Both the position numbers and the translations under genes were made by a program. A DNA stretch of 64,000 nucleotides from Pseudoscardovia radai (lineage in GTDB: Bacteria > Actinomycetota > Actinomycetes > Actinomycetales > Bifidobacteriaceae), in NCBI RefSeq assembly GCF_002259605.1, contig NZ_MWWR01000002.1, positions 62,001 through 126,000 of the forward strand. The letters run 5' to 3'. The notes under the pieces are model-generated. The model saw only the letters and a list, made by a program, of their open reading frames with translations, was not told the origin of the DNA and did no database searches. Below are positions 9,050 through 17,725 of this stretch, one piece after another. Numbering within the stretch: position 1 is the stretch's first letter; the number at the start of each line of letters is the position of its first letter.

Positions 9050-9210
9050 AAAACGATGGTGTGACGCCGCGAGCGCGCTTCGTCTCGACCGAGGCGGAGG
9101 GCATGCCGTTTCGGAGCTCCATACGTCGGGCACGATTCCGAATTTGCGGATGGCTTCGGCGCGGGGCACCGCATCATTGGCCTTAAGGCGGCGTGGTCGA
9201 CCTCGGAACG
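9050..9210 (-). pseudogene. Relic of an acyl-CoA synthetase C-terminus
   Basis: Minus-strand translation gives RSEVDHAA, then after a one-base deletion ANDAVPRAEAIRKFGIVPDVW and a degenerate tail. The intact enzyme immediately downstream has RAEVDRVINAANDNVSRAESIRKFEIVPDVW followed by LLTPSLKTRRA at the matching point (each motif quoted in part). The matching order and the residue-for-residue similarity show that this is the remains of another copy whose body has been deleted. It begins within a few bases of the M23-family stop codon and ends about 150 bases before the intact gene. Confidence 0.75.
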
Positions 9211-9212
9211 GC

Positions 9213-10607
9213 TCACGTGACGATATGCCCGCACCGGGCGCATCGTCTGGCGTTTCCCACGGGCTCGCCGCTTTGCGCGGAGGATCCGCTGCCGCTCGGT
9301 CTTTCCGGATGGGGGGAGCCGAAACGGAACCGATAGGGCCGCGTCCACCCGGGTGGCGTCCCGTCGCGTGACGCTGTCATGCCGCTTCCTTGCGTCCCGG
9401 TCCTTTGCGTCCGGGAGCCGCGCATTCGGGAGCCGTGCATTCGGGAGTTTCGTATCCGATAACCCGCGGTGACGGGGCTATCCGCATCGTCGCGAGGATT
9501 CACAGCGTCTCGGGGATTCACATCAGCTCGGGGATTCAGTGGGACGGCGGACAGGAGAGCGCGCGCCGAGGCGATTCGCACGGCGGAGAACGCGCCGATC
9601 TCCTTGCCCAGGTGCATGCGGACCAGCAATGCGCCGGACATGCGTTCGAATCCCGGTTCCAGGGAGGTCGGTTTGAGAACGATGCGCGATCTCGAGACAT
9701 ACGCCGCGGGGTCCAGATATGTTTTCTTTCCCCGGCGCAGGCCCCAGTGGAGGCATTGGTCGGCGCAGTGGTCCGACCCGCCGTCCACATGTGCGACGAC
9801 CTGCCCTCGGCGCACCGCGGCGCCGACCGGCTCGACACCCGTGGCGGGTTCGAATGTGGTAACGAGATCCCCGCCGAGCGACAGGGAGACGACGTTCTTC
9901 CCCGCCACCATGCCGCTGAAACGCACCGTGGCGTCGGCGGGCGCGAGGATTGGCGTACCGGGCGCCGCCGCAAGGTCCACTCCCCTATGGCCGGCGAGCC
10001 ACGGCTTGCCAGGGTCATCGAAATCGTCAAGGATGGTCGGCGCATCGGCCTCGGATGCCACAGCATCGCCTGAGGTTGCGGCGCCACGGGAGGGCATCGT
10101 GTCATCGGATGCCACGGCGCCCTGGGATGTCACAGCGCCGTCGGAGGTTGGCGCGTCATCGGATGCCAGGGCACCATCGGATACTCCGGCAGGCGTCGGT
10201 TCAGACGGCGCTGCGCCGGAACGGATAGGCCACGACAGTCCGGCGGCGCACGGACTGTCGAGAGCCACTGTCGGTTTGGACCGGAGCACCGACCGGGGCA
10301 CCGTATCAGGTTCGATGACGTCGGTGACAACCACCTCCGCATCGGCGGGCGCGACGGGCTCCGCATCAGAGGTTCCCTCCGGCACGACGGCGGACGGAGG
10401 AGGCGCCAGATCGGAGTCGGCATCGCATCCGGGGCCGTCGGCGGAACGACTAGCCACGTGCTTCCCTGCGACGGAGACAAGGAACGGGACAAGAAGCGAC
10501 GCTGCGAACACGGCAACCGTGCAGGCGGCGACGACCATATTCAGGCGGGCATTTTTCTCATTTTCGCGGCGATATGCCCGACGCCGCTTCCAGATTGAAT
10601 ATCTCAT
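9213..10607 (-). CDS. Membrane-anchored M23 (lysostaphin-like) peptidase-family protein
   Basis: A 464-residue protein. The start MRYSIWKRRRAYRRENEK gives a basic tail followed by one membrane segment (VVAACTVAVFAASLLVPFLV). A disordered Ser/Ala/Asp/Pro-rich stretch follows, with degenerate 7-8 residue repeats of the ASDDA/TSDGA type. The M23 fold then begins with HRGVDLAAAPGTPILAPADATV, which carries the first zinc ligands, His and Asp. The second motif is CADQCLHWGLRRG: the family HxH appears here in the actinobacterial HC-C-LHWG form, so catalysis is possible but less certain. The domain would face the cell wall. The C-terminal 100 residues are repetitive (NPRADVNPRDAVNPRDD, GSRMRGSRT) and unlike the family. 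A GTG two codons upstream is better spaced from AGGGA. Function in peptidoglycan remodelling is an inference. Confidence 0.75.
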   Translation of the reverse strand: MRYSIWKRRRAYRRENEKNARLNMVVAACTVAVFAASLLVPFLVSVAGKHVASRSADGPGCDADSDLAPPPSAVVPEGTSDAEPVAPADAEVVVTDVIEPDTVPRSVLRSKPTVALDSPCAAGLSWPIRSGAAPSEPTPAGVSDGALASDDAPTSDGAVTSQGAVASDDTMPSRGAATSGDAVASEADAPTILDDFDDPGKPWLAGHRGVDLAAAPGTPILAPADATVRFSGMVAGKNVVSLSLGGDLVTTFEPATGVEPVGAAVRRGQVVAHVDGGSDHCADQCLHWGLRRGKKTYLDPAAYVSRSRIVLKPTSLEPGFERMSGALLVRMHLGKEIGAFSAVRIASARALLSAVPLNPRADVNPRDAVNPRDDADSPVTAGYRIRNSRMHGSRMRGSRTQRTGTQGSGMTASRDGTPPGWTRPYRFRFGSPHPERPSGSGSSAQSGEPVGNARRCARCGHIVT

Positions 10608-10649
10608 AAGCACATCGTCCCTGAAACACGCCGATGACGTGGCCGACTT

Positions 10650-10705
10650 CGGACAATGTGGACAAACGTCAGCAAAACGGGCGAAAAAGGCCCTTTTTAT
10701 CCACA
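10650..10705. promoter_or_regulatory. Pair of DnaA-box-like sites
   Basis: TGTGGACAA at 10657-10665 is the complement of TTGTCCACA, the preferred DnaA box of high-GC actinobacteria, and TTATCCACA at 10697-10705 is the classical box. The 22-base block 10650-10671 is repeated with 20 matches at 63097-63118, which is also followed closely by TGTGGATAA. The sites lie 43-98 bases upstream of the M23-family start. DnaA binding is an inference. Confidence 0.5.
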
Positions 10706-10835
10706 TTCCCCATCTCGCGAGCGCCACCTGTGCCCGTTTGGGAGTATCCGACACGCCGAAGTTGCGCGATTCGAATCCGGGGATATTATTTATGTCTTGT
10801 CAGCCGCTGAGAGATCAGCCAAGACAAACAGACAT

Positions 10836-10908
10836 TCCCGCATAGCTCAGTTGGCAGAGCGTCTGACTGTTAATCAGAATGTCGCTGGTTCAAGCCCAGC
10901 TGCGGGAG
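10836..10908 (+). tRNA. tRNA-Asn (anticodon GTT)
   Basis: A 73-base cloverleaf: acceptor TCCCGCA (10836-10842) pairs with TGCGGGA (10901-10907), discriminator G. The D-arm has AGCTCAGTTGGCAGAGC, the anticodon stem TCTGA/TCAGA encloses CTGTTAA with anticodon GTT at 10869-10871, and the T-arm carries GGTTCAAGCC. The 3' CCA is not encoded. It is followed seven bases later by a strong terminator and stands alone. Confidence 0.97.
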
Positions 10909-10914
10909 CGGTTC

Positions 10915-10948
10915 AAGCCCCGGACTTCGGTCCGGGGCTTTTCGTTTT
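10915..10948 (+). terminator. tRNA-Asn terminator
   Basis: AAGCCCCGGAC and GTCCGGGGCTT form an 11-bp stem capped by the stable tetraloop TTCG (10926-10929), followed by TTCGTTTTCTTCTT. A classic intrinsic terminator. Confidence 0.92.
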
Positions 10949-11140
10949 CTTCTTGACGTTGACGTCATCGTATCGCACTCCCTGCCCGGCTATTCCCTGG
11001 CTGCCCTCGACCGCGCTCCGCTCTCCGCCGCGCCGGACCTCCGGCCTGCGCCCATGGGCCCCGTATACGCGGCGGCGGGGCGCCCCAGGCATACGCCGGG
11101 CGCCCCGCCGCCGCGGTCGCGTGGGAGAACGTCGCGGCCA

Positions 11141-12490
11141 TCAGTAGACGTATTCGGTTACGATCTGCGGCGCGTGGCGGACGTCGAACTGCTTGCCGGT
11201 GATGCGGAACGTCGCGACCGCCGGTCCTTTGTATGTGGTCGTGGTGGCGTGCAGCGACGGGTCATCGTAACTGTCGACGGTTGTGTCGGTGGTGTCGGGC
11301 GTGTCGTCGCTCTGGATCACGGTGCCGTGGGAGACGATGGCGTGGCGTCCGCGAGCGCCCTGTGGCTCGGTGATGGCGAGCGTTCCGGTGCCGGTGAGCC
11401 GGATGGTGTCGATGTGGTGTTTTTTCAGTCCGAAGGCTCCGGTGGCGTAGCGCAGGGTGGCGGCGTCGCCGAGCGGCTCTGTGTCGGCGAGGGTGTAGGC
11501 GATGGTTCCGTTGTCCGGGGTGTCGAAGGTGTAGGTGATGCCGGTGGGATACGGGGCGCCCTCGTCGTCGCCTGCGGTGGCGGTGCCGGTGACGGTGCTG
11601 TGGCAGTGGGTGTCGAGGGTGTCGGAGTATGCGAGGATGCCTCGTTCGTTGGTCAGGAAGATCATGGGGTACCGGATGTAGCCGGTGCGGTGTGCGCCGG
11701 TGATGTCGACGAGGGTGAGCGTCATGCCGTGGAAGCGCTGGGTGACGGTGAGCACGTGGTTCCAAGCGTCGGACGGGGCGATGGTGCCCCATTCGTGGGT
11801 GTGGCGGGCGTGTCCGGTGACGTGGCGGGGCATGCCGTCGATGACGATGGTTCCGCTGATGGTGGCGACGGGCATGGGGCTGAGCCAGCCGACGCAGCTC
11901 CTGGCGTCGTGTCCGTAGTCGAAGATGCCGGTTGCGGGGCGCAGGGGGCGGGCCTGGGTGTCGAGGTGCAGGTCGAAGCCGGTTCCGTGGATTGTGTAGG
12001 GGGCGTCGTCTTCGTCGTCCGTCTCCCCTGCCGTCGTGTCCTCACCGTCGGCCGTCTGATCGTCGGCGGCCTCGTCCGAAATGGCCGACGTGTCGTCGGA
12101 ATCCAGGGTGAGGTCGGTGGCGGTCAGGCGCAGGGAGCGCAGGTCGCCCCGTGCGTGGCAGTCGTCGAAGCCGAGGTCGAGGCCGCCTTCGCCGAAGGTG
12201 CAGCGGTCGGCCTCGATGCTCCGGGTGGCGTGGGTGACGGTTCCGTCGGGCCCGGTGAGGGTCAGGTCGATGACGGGCGCGTCATCCGCGGATCCGATAT
12301 GCGCGGGGTCCTTGGTGGCGTAGGTGATGTCGAGGAGGGTCCCGTCGTCGAGGGTGGCGCCGACAGTCCAGGTCTCCCAGGCGTTGCGGGCACGGGGGCT
12401 TCGTCTCTGCGCCTCCCAGTCCTCGACTTTCTTGGGATTGAGTCCCAGCCTCTGGTAGTCCTCCATGTCGTTCATGAGGCGCATGTCCAT
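11141..12490 (-). CDS. AttH/CrtC-like (hydroxyneurosporene hydratase-fold) protein
   Basis: A 449-residue protein of the AttH/CrtC-like superfamily, a double lipocalin-like beta-barrel. Recognisable are the residues around SCVGWLSPMPVATISGTIVIDG followed by VTGHARHTHEWG (quoted in pieces), matching the family's S-G-x-V-x-x-x-G...G-x-x-W-x-D-H-x-W-G block. Family members include the hydratase CrtC, but most are uncharacterised; no carotenoid genes are nearby, so that reaction should not be assumed. A 30-residue acidic Asp/Thr-rich loop lies near the middle. The start MDMRLMNDMEDYQRLG is fixed by AAGGAG eight bases upstream, although the frame stays open further. No signal peptide. The gene stands alone beside tRNA-Asn and may have been acquired there. 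Confidence 0.65.
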   Translation of the reverse strand: MDMRLMNDMEDYQRLGLNPKKVEDWEAQRRSPRARNAWETWTVGATLDDGTLLDITYATKDPAHIGSADDAPVIDLTLTGPDGTVTHATRSIEADRCTFGEGGLDLGFDDCHARGDLRSLRLTATDLTLDSDDTSAISDEAADDQTADGEDTTAGETDDEDDAPYTIHGTGFDLHLDTQARPLRPATGIFDYGHDARSCVGWLSPMPVATISGTIVIDGMPRHVTGHARHTHEWGTIAPSDAWNHVLTVTQRFHGMTLTLVDITGAHRTGYIRYPMIFLTNERGILAYSDTLDTHCHSTVTGTATAGDDEGAPYPTGITYTFDTPDNGTIAYTLADTEPLGDAATLRYATGAFGLKKHHIDTIRLTGTGTLAITEPQGARGRHAIVSHGTVIQSDDTPDTTDTTVDSYDDPSLHATTTTYKGPAVATFRITGKQFDVRHAPQIVTEYVY

Positions 12491-12891
12491 CCCCGTCTCC
12501 TTTCGGTCTGCGATGCGCGGATGCCGCGGGTCGCGTCGGGCGTTCCGTCTTCTACGACTATCGCACGATGAGGGGAGGACCGTGTGATTTTCCCGAAAGA
12601 TTCCTGACAATCGCGACGACGGGGCCGTATGGTGCGCCCGGTACGGGGCCGGGTCTGGACGACGGGGCGGGCAAAGACAAGCCGCGCGTCGACGGCAGGC
12701 GCGCGGAGGCAGGCGTGCCGCGCGGCGTCGGGGAGATTCCGGCCGCGTCCCGGCCCGGGTCGTGCCACAGTGCAGACACTCCCCACCGGATACGGAAGAC
12801 CCCGGCGGCATAAGCACGCCGGGGTCGTAAGAGTGTCCCAGGGCCTTCCCGTGAGCGTTCGGAACGCTTTCTGACAGGCCGCTGGCGCCGT
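12491..12891. other. 401-base spacer upstream of the AttH-like gene
   Basis: I see no gene here. The part near 12490 must hold the promoter of the AttH-like gene, but no clear promoter pair is visible. The part near 12800 holds the terminator of the methionine transporter operon. Confidence 0.5.
12798..12826 (-). terminator. metI/operon terminator hairpin
   Basis: GACCCCGGCG (12798-12807) pairs with CGCCGGGGTC (12817-12826). An outer arm GACACTC/GAGTGTC extends the structure. On the minus strand it follows metI by about 65 bases; the T-run is short (TTCC). Confidence 0.65.
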
Positions 12892-13638
12892 TCAGGAGAA
12901 GCGCCGCTGGCGGTGCTTGACGATGGCGTTGGCGATCGCCTGCACCACCTGGACGAGCACGATCATGATGATGACCGCCGTCCACGTGACGGTCTGGTCG
13001 AACTTCTGGTAGCCGTAGGCGATGGCGAAGTTACCCAGGCCGCCTCCGCCGATGTATCCGGCCATGGCGGACATGTCGAGCAGCGAGACGAACAGGAACG
13101 CGTACGCGAGGATCAGCGGCGAGAGGGCCTCGGGGATGAGCACGGTGCGGATGATCGTGAAGCGCGAGGCGCCCATGGCGCGCGCCGCCTCGATGACGCC
13201 GGGGTCGACGGGCAGCAGGTTCTGTTCCACGAGACGCGACGTGGCCACGGTGCACATGATGACCATCGGGAAGATGGCGGCGGCAGTGCCGATGGACGTG
13301 CCGACCACCTTGATGGTCAGGGGCTGCATGGCGGCGAGGAAGATGATGAACGGGATGGGCCGGATGACGTTCACGATAACCGACAGGATCCGGTACAGCA
13401 CCGCGTTCTCGAACAGGTTGCCCGGGCGCGAACCGTACAGGAGGATGCCGAGCACCAGTCCAAGGAACCCGCCGATGACCAGCGTCACGAGGACCATCTC
13501 GAGGGTCTGGCCGATGGACTGCACGAGAAGCGGCTTGAGGACGGTCCAGTTGCCCCGCGACGCGAAGGTCTGCGTACGCTCCGTCACGGCGAGGGGCGCC
13601 GCGAAAGCCGGAACAACGCCCGTTGCGATGATGCTCAT
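12892..13638 (-). CDS. metI: Methionine ABC transporter permease
   Basis: A 248-residue integral membrane permease of the MetI family. It has an N-terminal periplasmic segment, about five membrane helices and the ATPase-docking EAA loop (EAARAMGASRFTIIRTVLIPEA). Together with MetN and MetQ it imports methionine. The start codon overlaps the metN stop by four bases (ATGA), so the two are translationally coupled. The sequence NVIRPIPFIIFLAAMQPLT is characteristic of D-/L-methionine permeases. It is the last gene of the operon and is followed by a hairpin. Confidence 0.95.
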   Translation of the reverse strand: MSIIATGVVPAFAAPLAVTERTQTFASRGNWTVLKPLLVQSIGQTLEMVLVTLVIGGFLGLVLGILLYGSRPGNLFENAVLYRILSVIVNVIRPIPFIIFLAAMQPLTIKVVGTSIGTAAAIFPMVIMCTVATSRLVEQNLLPVDPGVIEAARAMGASRFTIIRTVLIPEALSPLILAYAFLFVSLLDMSAMAGYIGGGGLGNFAIAYGYQKFDQTVTWTAVIIMIVLVQVVQAIANAIVKHRQRRFS

Positions 13639-14771
13639 TTCGTCTCCTTCCGTTCGCCGGATTCGCCGGCCTGGGCGTGGGACTCGCGGCGCGGCGCGGC
13701 GGCCGTGCCGAAATCGATGATGTCGTTGGTGCGACGCAGATCCTCGAGGAAGGGGCCGAGCGCCGCCTCCGTTTCATCGAACCCGTAGGTCAGGGCACCG
13801 ATGGCGGAACCCTGCACCGTGTCCATGCCACCGTAGATGAGGCTGCTGTGCACGCCGTGGCGCGCGATAAGCGCGGAGACGTCCTGGCCGGAGGCCGGCA
13901 CCGCCCCGTGCCCGTCGCGGGCCGGCACGTCCTTCTGACGCACGAGGACGCTGATGATGCGTCCCGGCCAGTCGCCACGGAGCCGTTCGATGCACGCCTC
14001 GTCCGGCAGGCCGGACACCGACGTGGCGATGAAGCGGCGCGTCACCGGGTCGTGCGGGGCGGCGAACACGTCGTACACGGGGCCGGTCTCCACGATGCGC
14101 CCGTCGCTGACGACCGCCACGCGGTCGGCGATCTGACGCACCACGTCCATCTGGTGCGTGATGAGCACGATGGTGACGCCCAGCTGCTCGTTCGCCCTCT
14201 TGAGCAACTGGAGCACCTCCCCCGTCGTCTCGGGGTCGAGCGCGCTCGTCGCCTCGTCGGCAAGAAGGATGCGCGGGTTCGTCGCCAGGGCGCGGGCGAT
14301 GCCGACGCGCTGCTTCTGCCCGCCGGACAGCTGCGCGGGGTACTTGTCGGCCTGCTCCGTCAGTCCCACGAACTCGAGCAGCTTGGCCACGCGCCGCTCC
14401 AGATAGTCCTGGCGCCAGCGGTCCAGCTCAAGCGGGTAGGCAATGTTCTGCGCCGCCGTCCTCGTGGAGAACAGGTTGAACTGCTGGAACACCATGCCGA
14501 TGGATCGGCGCGTCTCGCGCAGCTGCCGCTCCTTCAGGCGCGTCATGTCCGTGCCCATGACGACGACGGAGCCGGACGTGGGTTTCTCGAGCGCGTTGAT
14601 CATGCGCACGAGGGTGGATTTGCCGGCGCCGGAGTATCCGATGACTCCGAAGATCTCGCCGGGCGCGATCGACAGCGAGATGTCGTCGAGCGCACGGAAC
14701 GGCGTCTTCGACCCGCGCCGCTGGAATTCCTTGACCACATGGTCGAAGGTGATGATGGGTTCGTCTGCCAT
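13635..14771 (-). CDS. metN: Methionine ABC transporter ATPase
   Basis: A 378-residue ABC ATPase energising methionine uptake. Walker A GYSGAGKS, Q-loop FQQFNLF, signature LSGGQKQR, Walker B ILLADEATSALD and the switch His in ITHQMD are all present. The C-terminal 100 residues (from about 270) form a NIL/ACT-like domain, which in characterised MetN proteins binds methionine and inhibits transport when internal methionine is high. The start MADEPIITFDHV follows GGAGAGG at good spacing. A GC-rich hairpin separates it from metQ upstream, and it overlaps metI downstream. Confidence 0.96.
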   Translation of the reverse strand: MADEPIITFDHVVKEFQRRGSKTPFRALDDISLSIAPGEIFGVIGYSGAGKSTLVRMINALEKPTSGSVVVMGTDMTRLKERQLRETRRSIGMVFQQFNLFSTRTAAQNIAYPLELDRWRQDYLERRVAKLLEFVGLTEQADKYPAQLSGGQKQRVGIARALATNPRILLADEATSALDPETTGEVLQLLKRANEQLGVTIVLITHQMDVVRQIADRVAVVSDGRIVETGPVYDVFAAPHDPVTRRFIATSVSGLPDEACIERLRGDWPGRIISVLVRQKDVPARDGHGAVPASGQDVSALIARHGVHSSLIYGGMDTVQGSAIGALTYGFDETEAALGPFLEDLRRTNDIIDFGTAAAPRRESHAQAGESGERKETK

Positions 14772-14857
14772 AAGCCTCTCCTCGGTGGCTCCTGTCTTGG
14801 ATGGTTCCCGGATTGGAATTGTGGCCGCGCCGCGCCCGTCCGGGGCGGCCAACGCAG

Positions 14858-14889
14858 CGGGGCCCGGCGCCTTGCGGAACCGGGCCCCG
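14858..14889 (-). terminator. Hairpin between metQ and metN (attenuator-like)
   Basis: CGGGGCCCGG (14858-14867) pairs with CCGGGCCCCG (14880-14889). No T-run follows on the minus strand. It probably protects the metQ message end or partly terminates, letting the binding protein be made in excess over metN-metI. Confidence 0.55.
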
Positions 14890-14936
14890 TCGGGCCCCGT
14901 CGGCCGAGTGTAGCCGCGGGGCCCGCCATGCGCGCG

Positions 14937-15962
14937 TCACTGCGAGTTGCGCGCATCCTCCTCGATCTTCGCGAGGTACTGCTGGAGTTCGTCGGCGGTG
15001 AAGCCCGAGGCGGACACCGCGGTGTTGCCGGACTGCTCGTTGAGCTTCTGCCACACGCCGTCGGACTGGAAGATCTTCACGAGCTTGAGGTACGTCTCGT
15101 TGTTCACGTCCTCCTTGCGGCTGACGAACACGTTGATGTACGGGTGTGCGTTCTCGCTGCTCGCGTCATCGTGGTAGATGGCGTCGTTCGGGTCAAGGCC
15201 CGCGTCGGAGACGTAATCATTGTTGATGACGCCGGCGGTGACGGTCGGGTCGCCCAGGGAGTTCGCCACCTGCTCGGCCTTGAGGGCCGTGACCTTGACG
15301 ACGGACTTGTCGGTGTCGATGTCATCGGGCGTCGTGAACGCGGTCCACTCGCTCTTGAGGGTGACGAGGCCGGCGGACTCAAGCACGCCGATGGCACGCG
15401 CCTGGTTCGTCTCGTCGTTCGGAATGGCGATGGTGTCGCCGGCCTTGATGTCGCTCACGCTGCTGACCTGCTTGGAGTACAGGCCGAGCGGGAAAATGGC
15501 GGTGCCGCCGATCGGCTGCAGGTCCTTGTTATTCGACACGTTGTAGTTGGCGAGGTACAGCAGGTGCTGGAACTCGTTGAGGTCGAGATCGCCCGCGTCA
15601 AGCGCCGGGTTCTCTGACGTGTAGTCCTGGAAGTCGACGATGTCCACGTAGATGCCCTGCGCCTCGGCCTCCTGCTTGAACTCCACCCACTGAGGGTCGG
15701 TGGCGCCCACGACGCCGATCTTCACGGGGTTGTCCTTCGTGCCTTTGGCAGCCGCGGCGGCGGACGTCGACGCGTTCGACGAGTTGCGGCGCACCGCCAC
15801 GATGACGCCGACCGCGACGAGCACGAGGACGACGAGCGCAATGATGATGTTGCGCGCCGTGTGGCTTTCGCGCTTCGGGGCGTCGCCCTCGAGCGCCAGG
15901 GAGTTCGCCCCGTCCTGCGCCTTGCCGGTATCCGGTTCCTTGCCGTTGTTCGTATCCGCCAT
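14937..15962 (-). CDS. metQ: Methionine-binding protein, membrane-anchored
   Basis: A 341-residue NlpA/MetQ-family substrate-binding protein. The ligand-binding core starts at about residue 80 (PVKIGVVGATDPQWVEFKQEAEAQG, quoted whole only in part) and includes DFQDYTSENPALDAGDLDLN, IGGTAIFPLGLYS and IAIPNDETNQARAIG, all typical. Unlike most MetQ proteins it has no lipobox cysteine. Instead a 38-residue hydrophilic cytoplasmic tail precedes one uncleaved membrane helix (IIIALVVLVLVAVGVIVAV), so it is anchored as a type II protein. GAAAGAGG precedes the ATG. It is first in the metQ-metN-metI operon, with an AT-rich promoter region and a palindrome upstream. Confidence 0.93.
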   Translation of the reverse strand: MADTNNGKEPDTGKAQDGANSLALEGDAPKRESHTARNIIIALVVLVLVAVGVIVAVRRNSSNASTSAAAAAKGTKDNPVKIGVVGATDPQWVEFKQEAEAQGIYVDIVDFQDYTSENPALDAGDLDLNEFQHLLYLANYNVSNNKDLQPIGGTAIFPLGLYSKQVSSVSDIKAGDTIAIPNDETNQARAIGVLESAGLVTLKSEWTAFTTPDDIDTDKSVVKVTALKAEQVANSLGDPTVTAGVINNDYVSDAGLDPNDAIYHDDASSENAHPYINVFVSRKEDVNNETYLKLVKIFQSDGVWQKLNEQSGNTAVSASGFTADELQQYLAKIEEDARNSQ

Positions 15963-16034
15963 GTGTAGCCTCTTTCGGTCTCTTCGATGAATGATGCCGC
16001 GACGAGGGAATGGAATGGGGCGGCGCCCCGCGTC

Positions 16035-16121
16035 CTCATCACGTGATGAGACCAACCATATGGGCGGCGCAAGCGGAAAACGCGACGGAAGGTATACGGA
16101 TTATTTATTGGAAAATATAAC
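16035..16121 (-). promoter_or_regulatory. metQNI promoter region with 16-bp palindrome
   Basis: The segment 16092-16121 is a conspicuous AT-rich island (TTATTTATTGG, AAAATATAAC) in GC-rich surroundings and holds -10-like sequences on the minus strand. Downstream of it, in the expected leader of metQ, lies the perfect palindrome CTCATCACGTGATGAG at 16035-16050, 73 bases before the start codon, a plausible repressor operator. No riboswitch fold was recognised. The exact promoter elements are uncertain. Confidence 0.45.
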
Positions 16122-16197
16122 GATGGCCGGTTCCTCGCCTTGATCGCCGCAACCATGCCCGCGCCGCCCGCCGTCTCCCCCGGCTTTCGGAAAACGC

Positions 16198-17589
<1,392 letters not shown>

Positions 17590-17683
17590 GGAACCTCCCG
17601 GCTTCTGCACGTCCCGCCGACGGGGCGGACGTGCGGCGTATCCGGGCCAGAGCGCCCGGACGGCGACGCCTGTCTATGCGAAA

Positions 17684-17710
17684 GGCGCCGGTGCAGGCGG
17701 CACCGGCGCC
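17684..17710 (-). terminator. Hairpin between clpP2 and clpX
   Basis: GGCGCCGGTGC (17684-17694) pairs perfectly with 17700-17710 around AGGCG, and on the minus strand is followed by TTTCG. A second stem TCCGGGC/GCCCGGA lies at 17641-17660. It probably limits readthrough from clpP2 into clpX. Confidence 0.65.
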
Positions 17711-17725
17711 CCGTATGTGGCGCGC

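Noticed and set aside
8903-9169. N-terminal extension of the acyl-CoA synthetase frame up to 9169
   Set aside because: The extension includes the decayed C-terminus of a paralogue followed by nonsense translation, so it is not part of the functional protein.
10157-10200. CRISPR-like short repeats in the M23-family gene
   Set aside because: The repeats are degenerate, in frame and without spacers of constant length; they encode the ASDDA-type disordered stretch.
11141-12985. A 614-codon reading of the AttH-like gene
   Set aside because: The first 165 codons are Pro/Arg/Ala-rich without similarity and overlap the metI terminator; AAGGAG upstream of 12490 defines the shorter start.
15963-16197. 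SAM riboswitch upstream of metQ
   Set aside because: I could not find the conserved core of any SAM riboswitch class on the minus strand; only a palindrome and an AT-rich stretch are visible.
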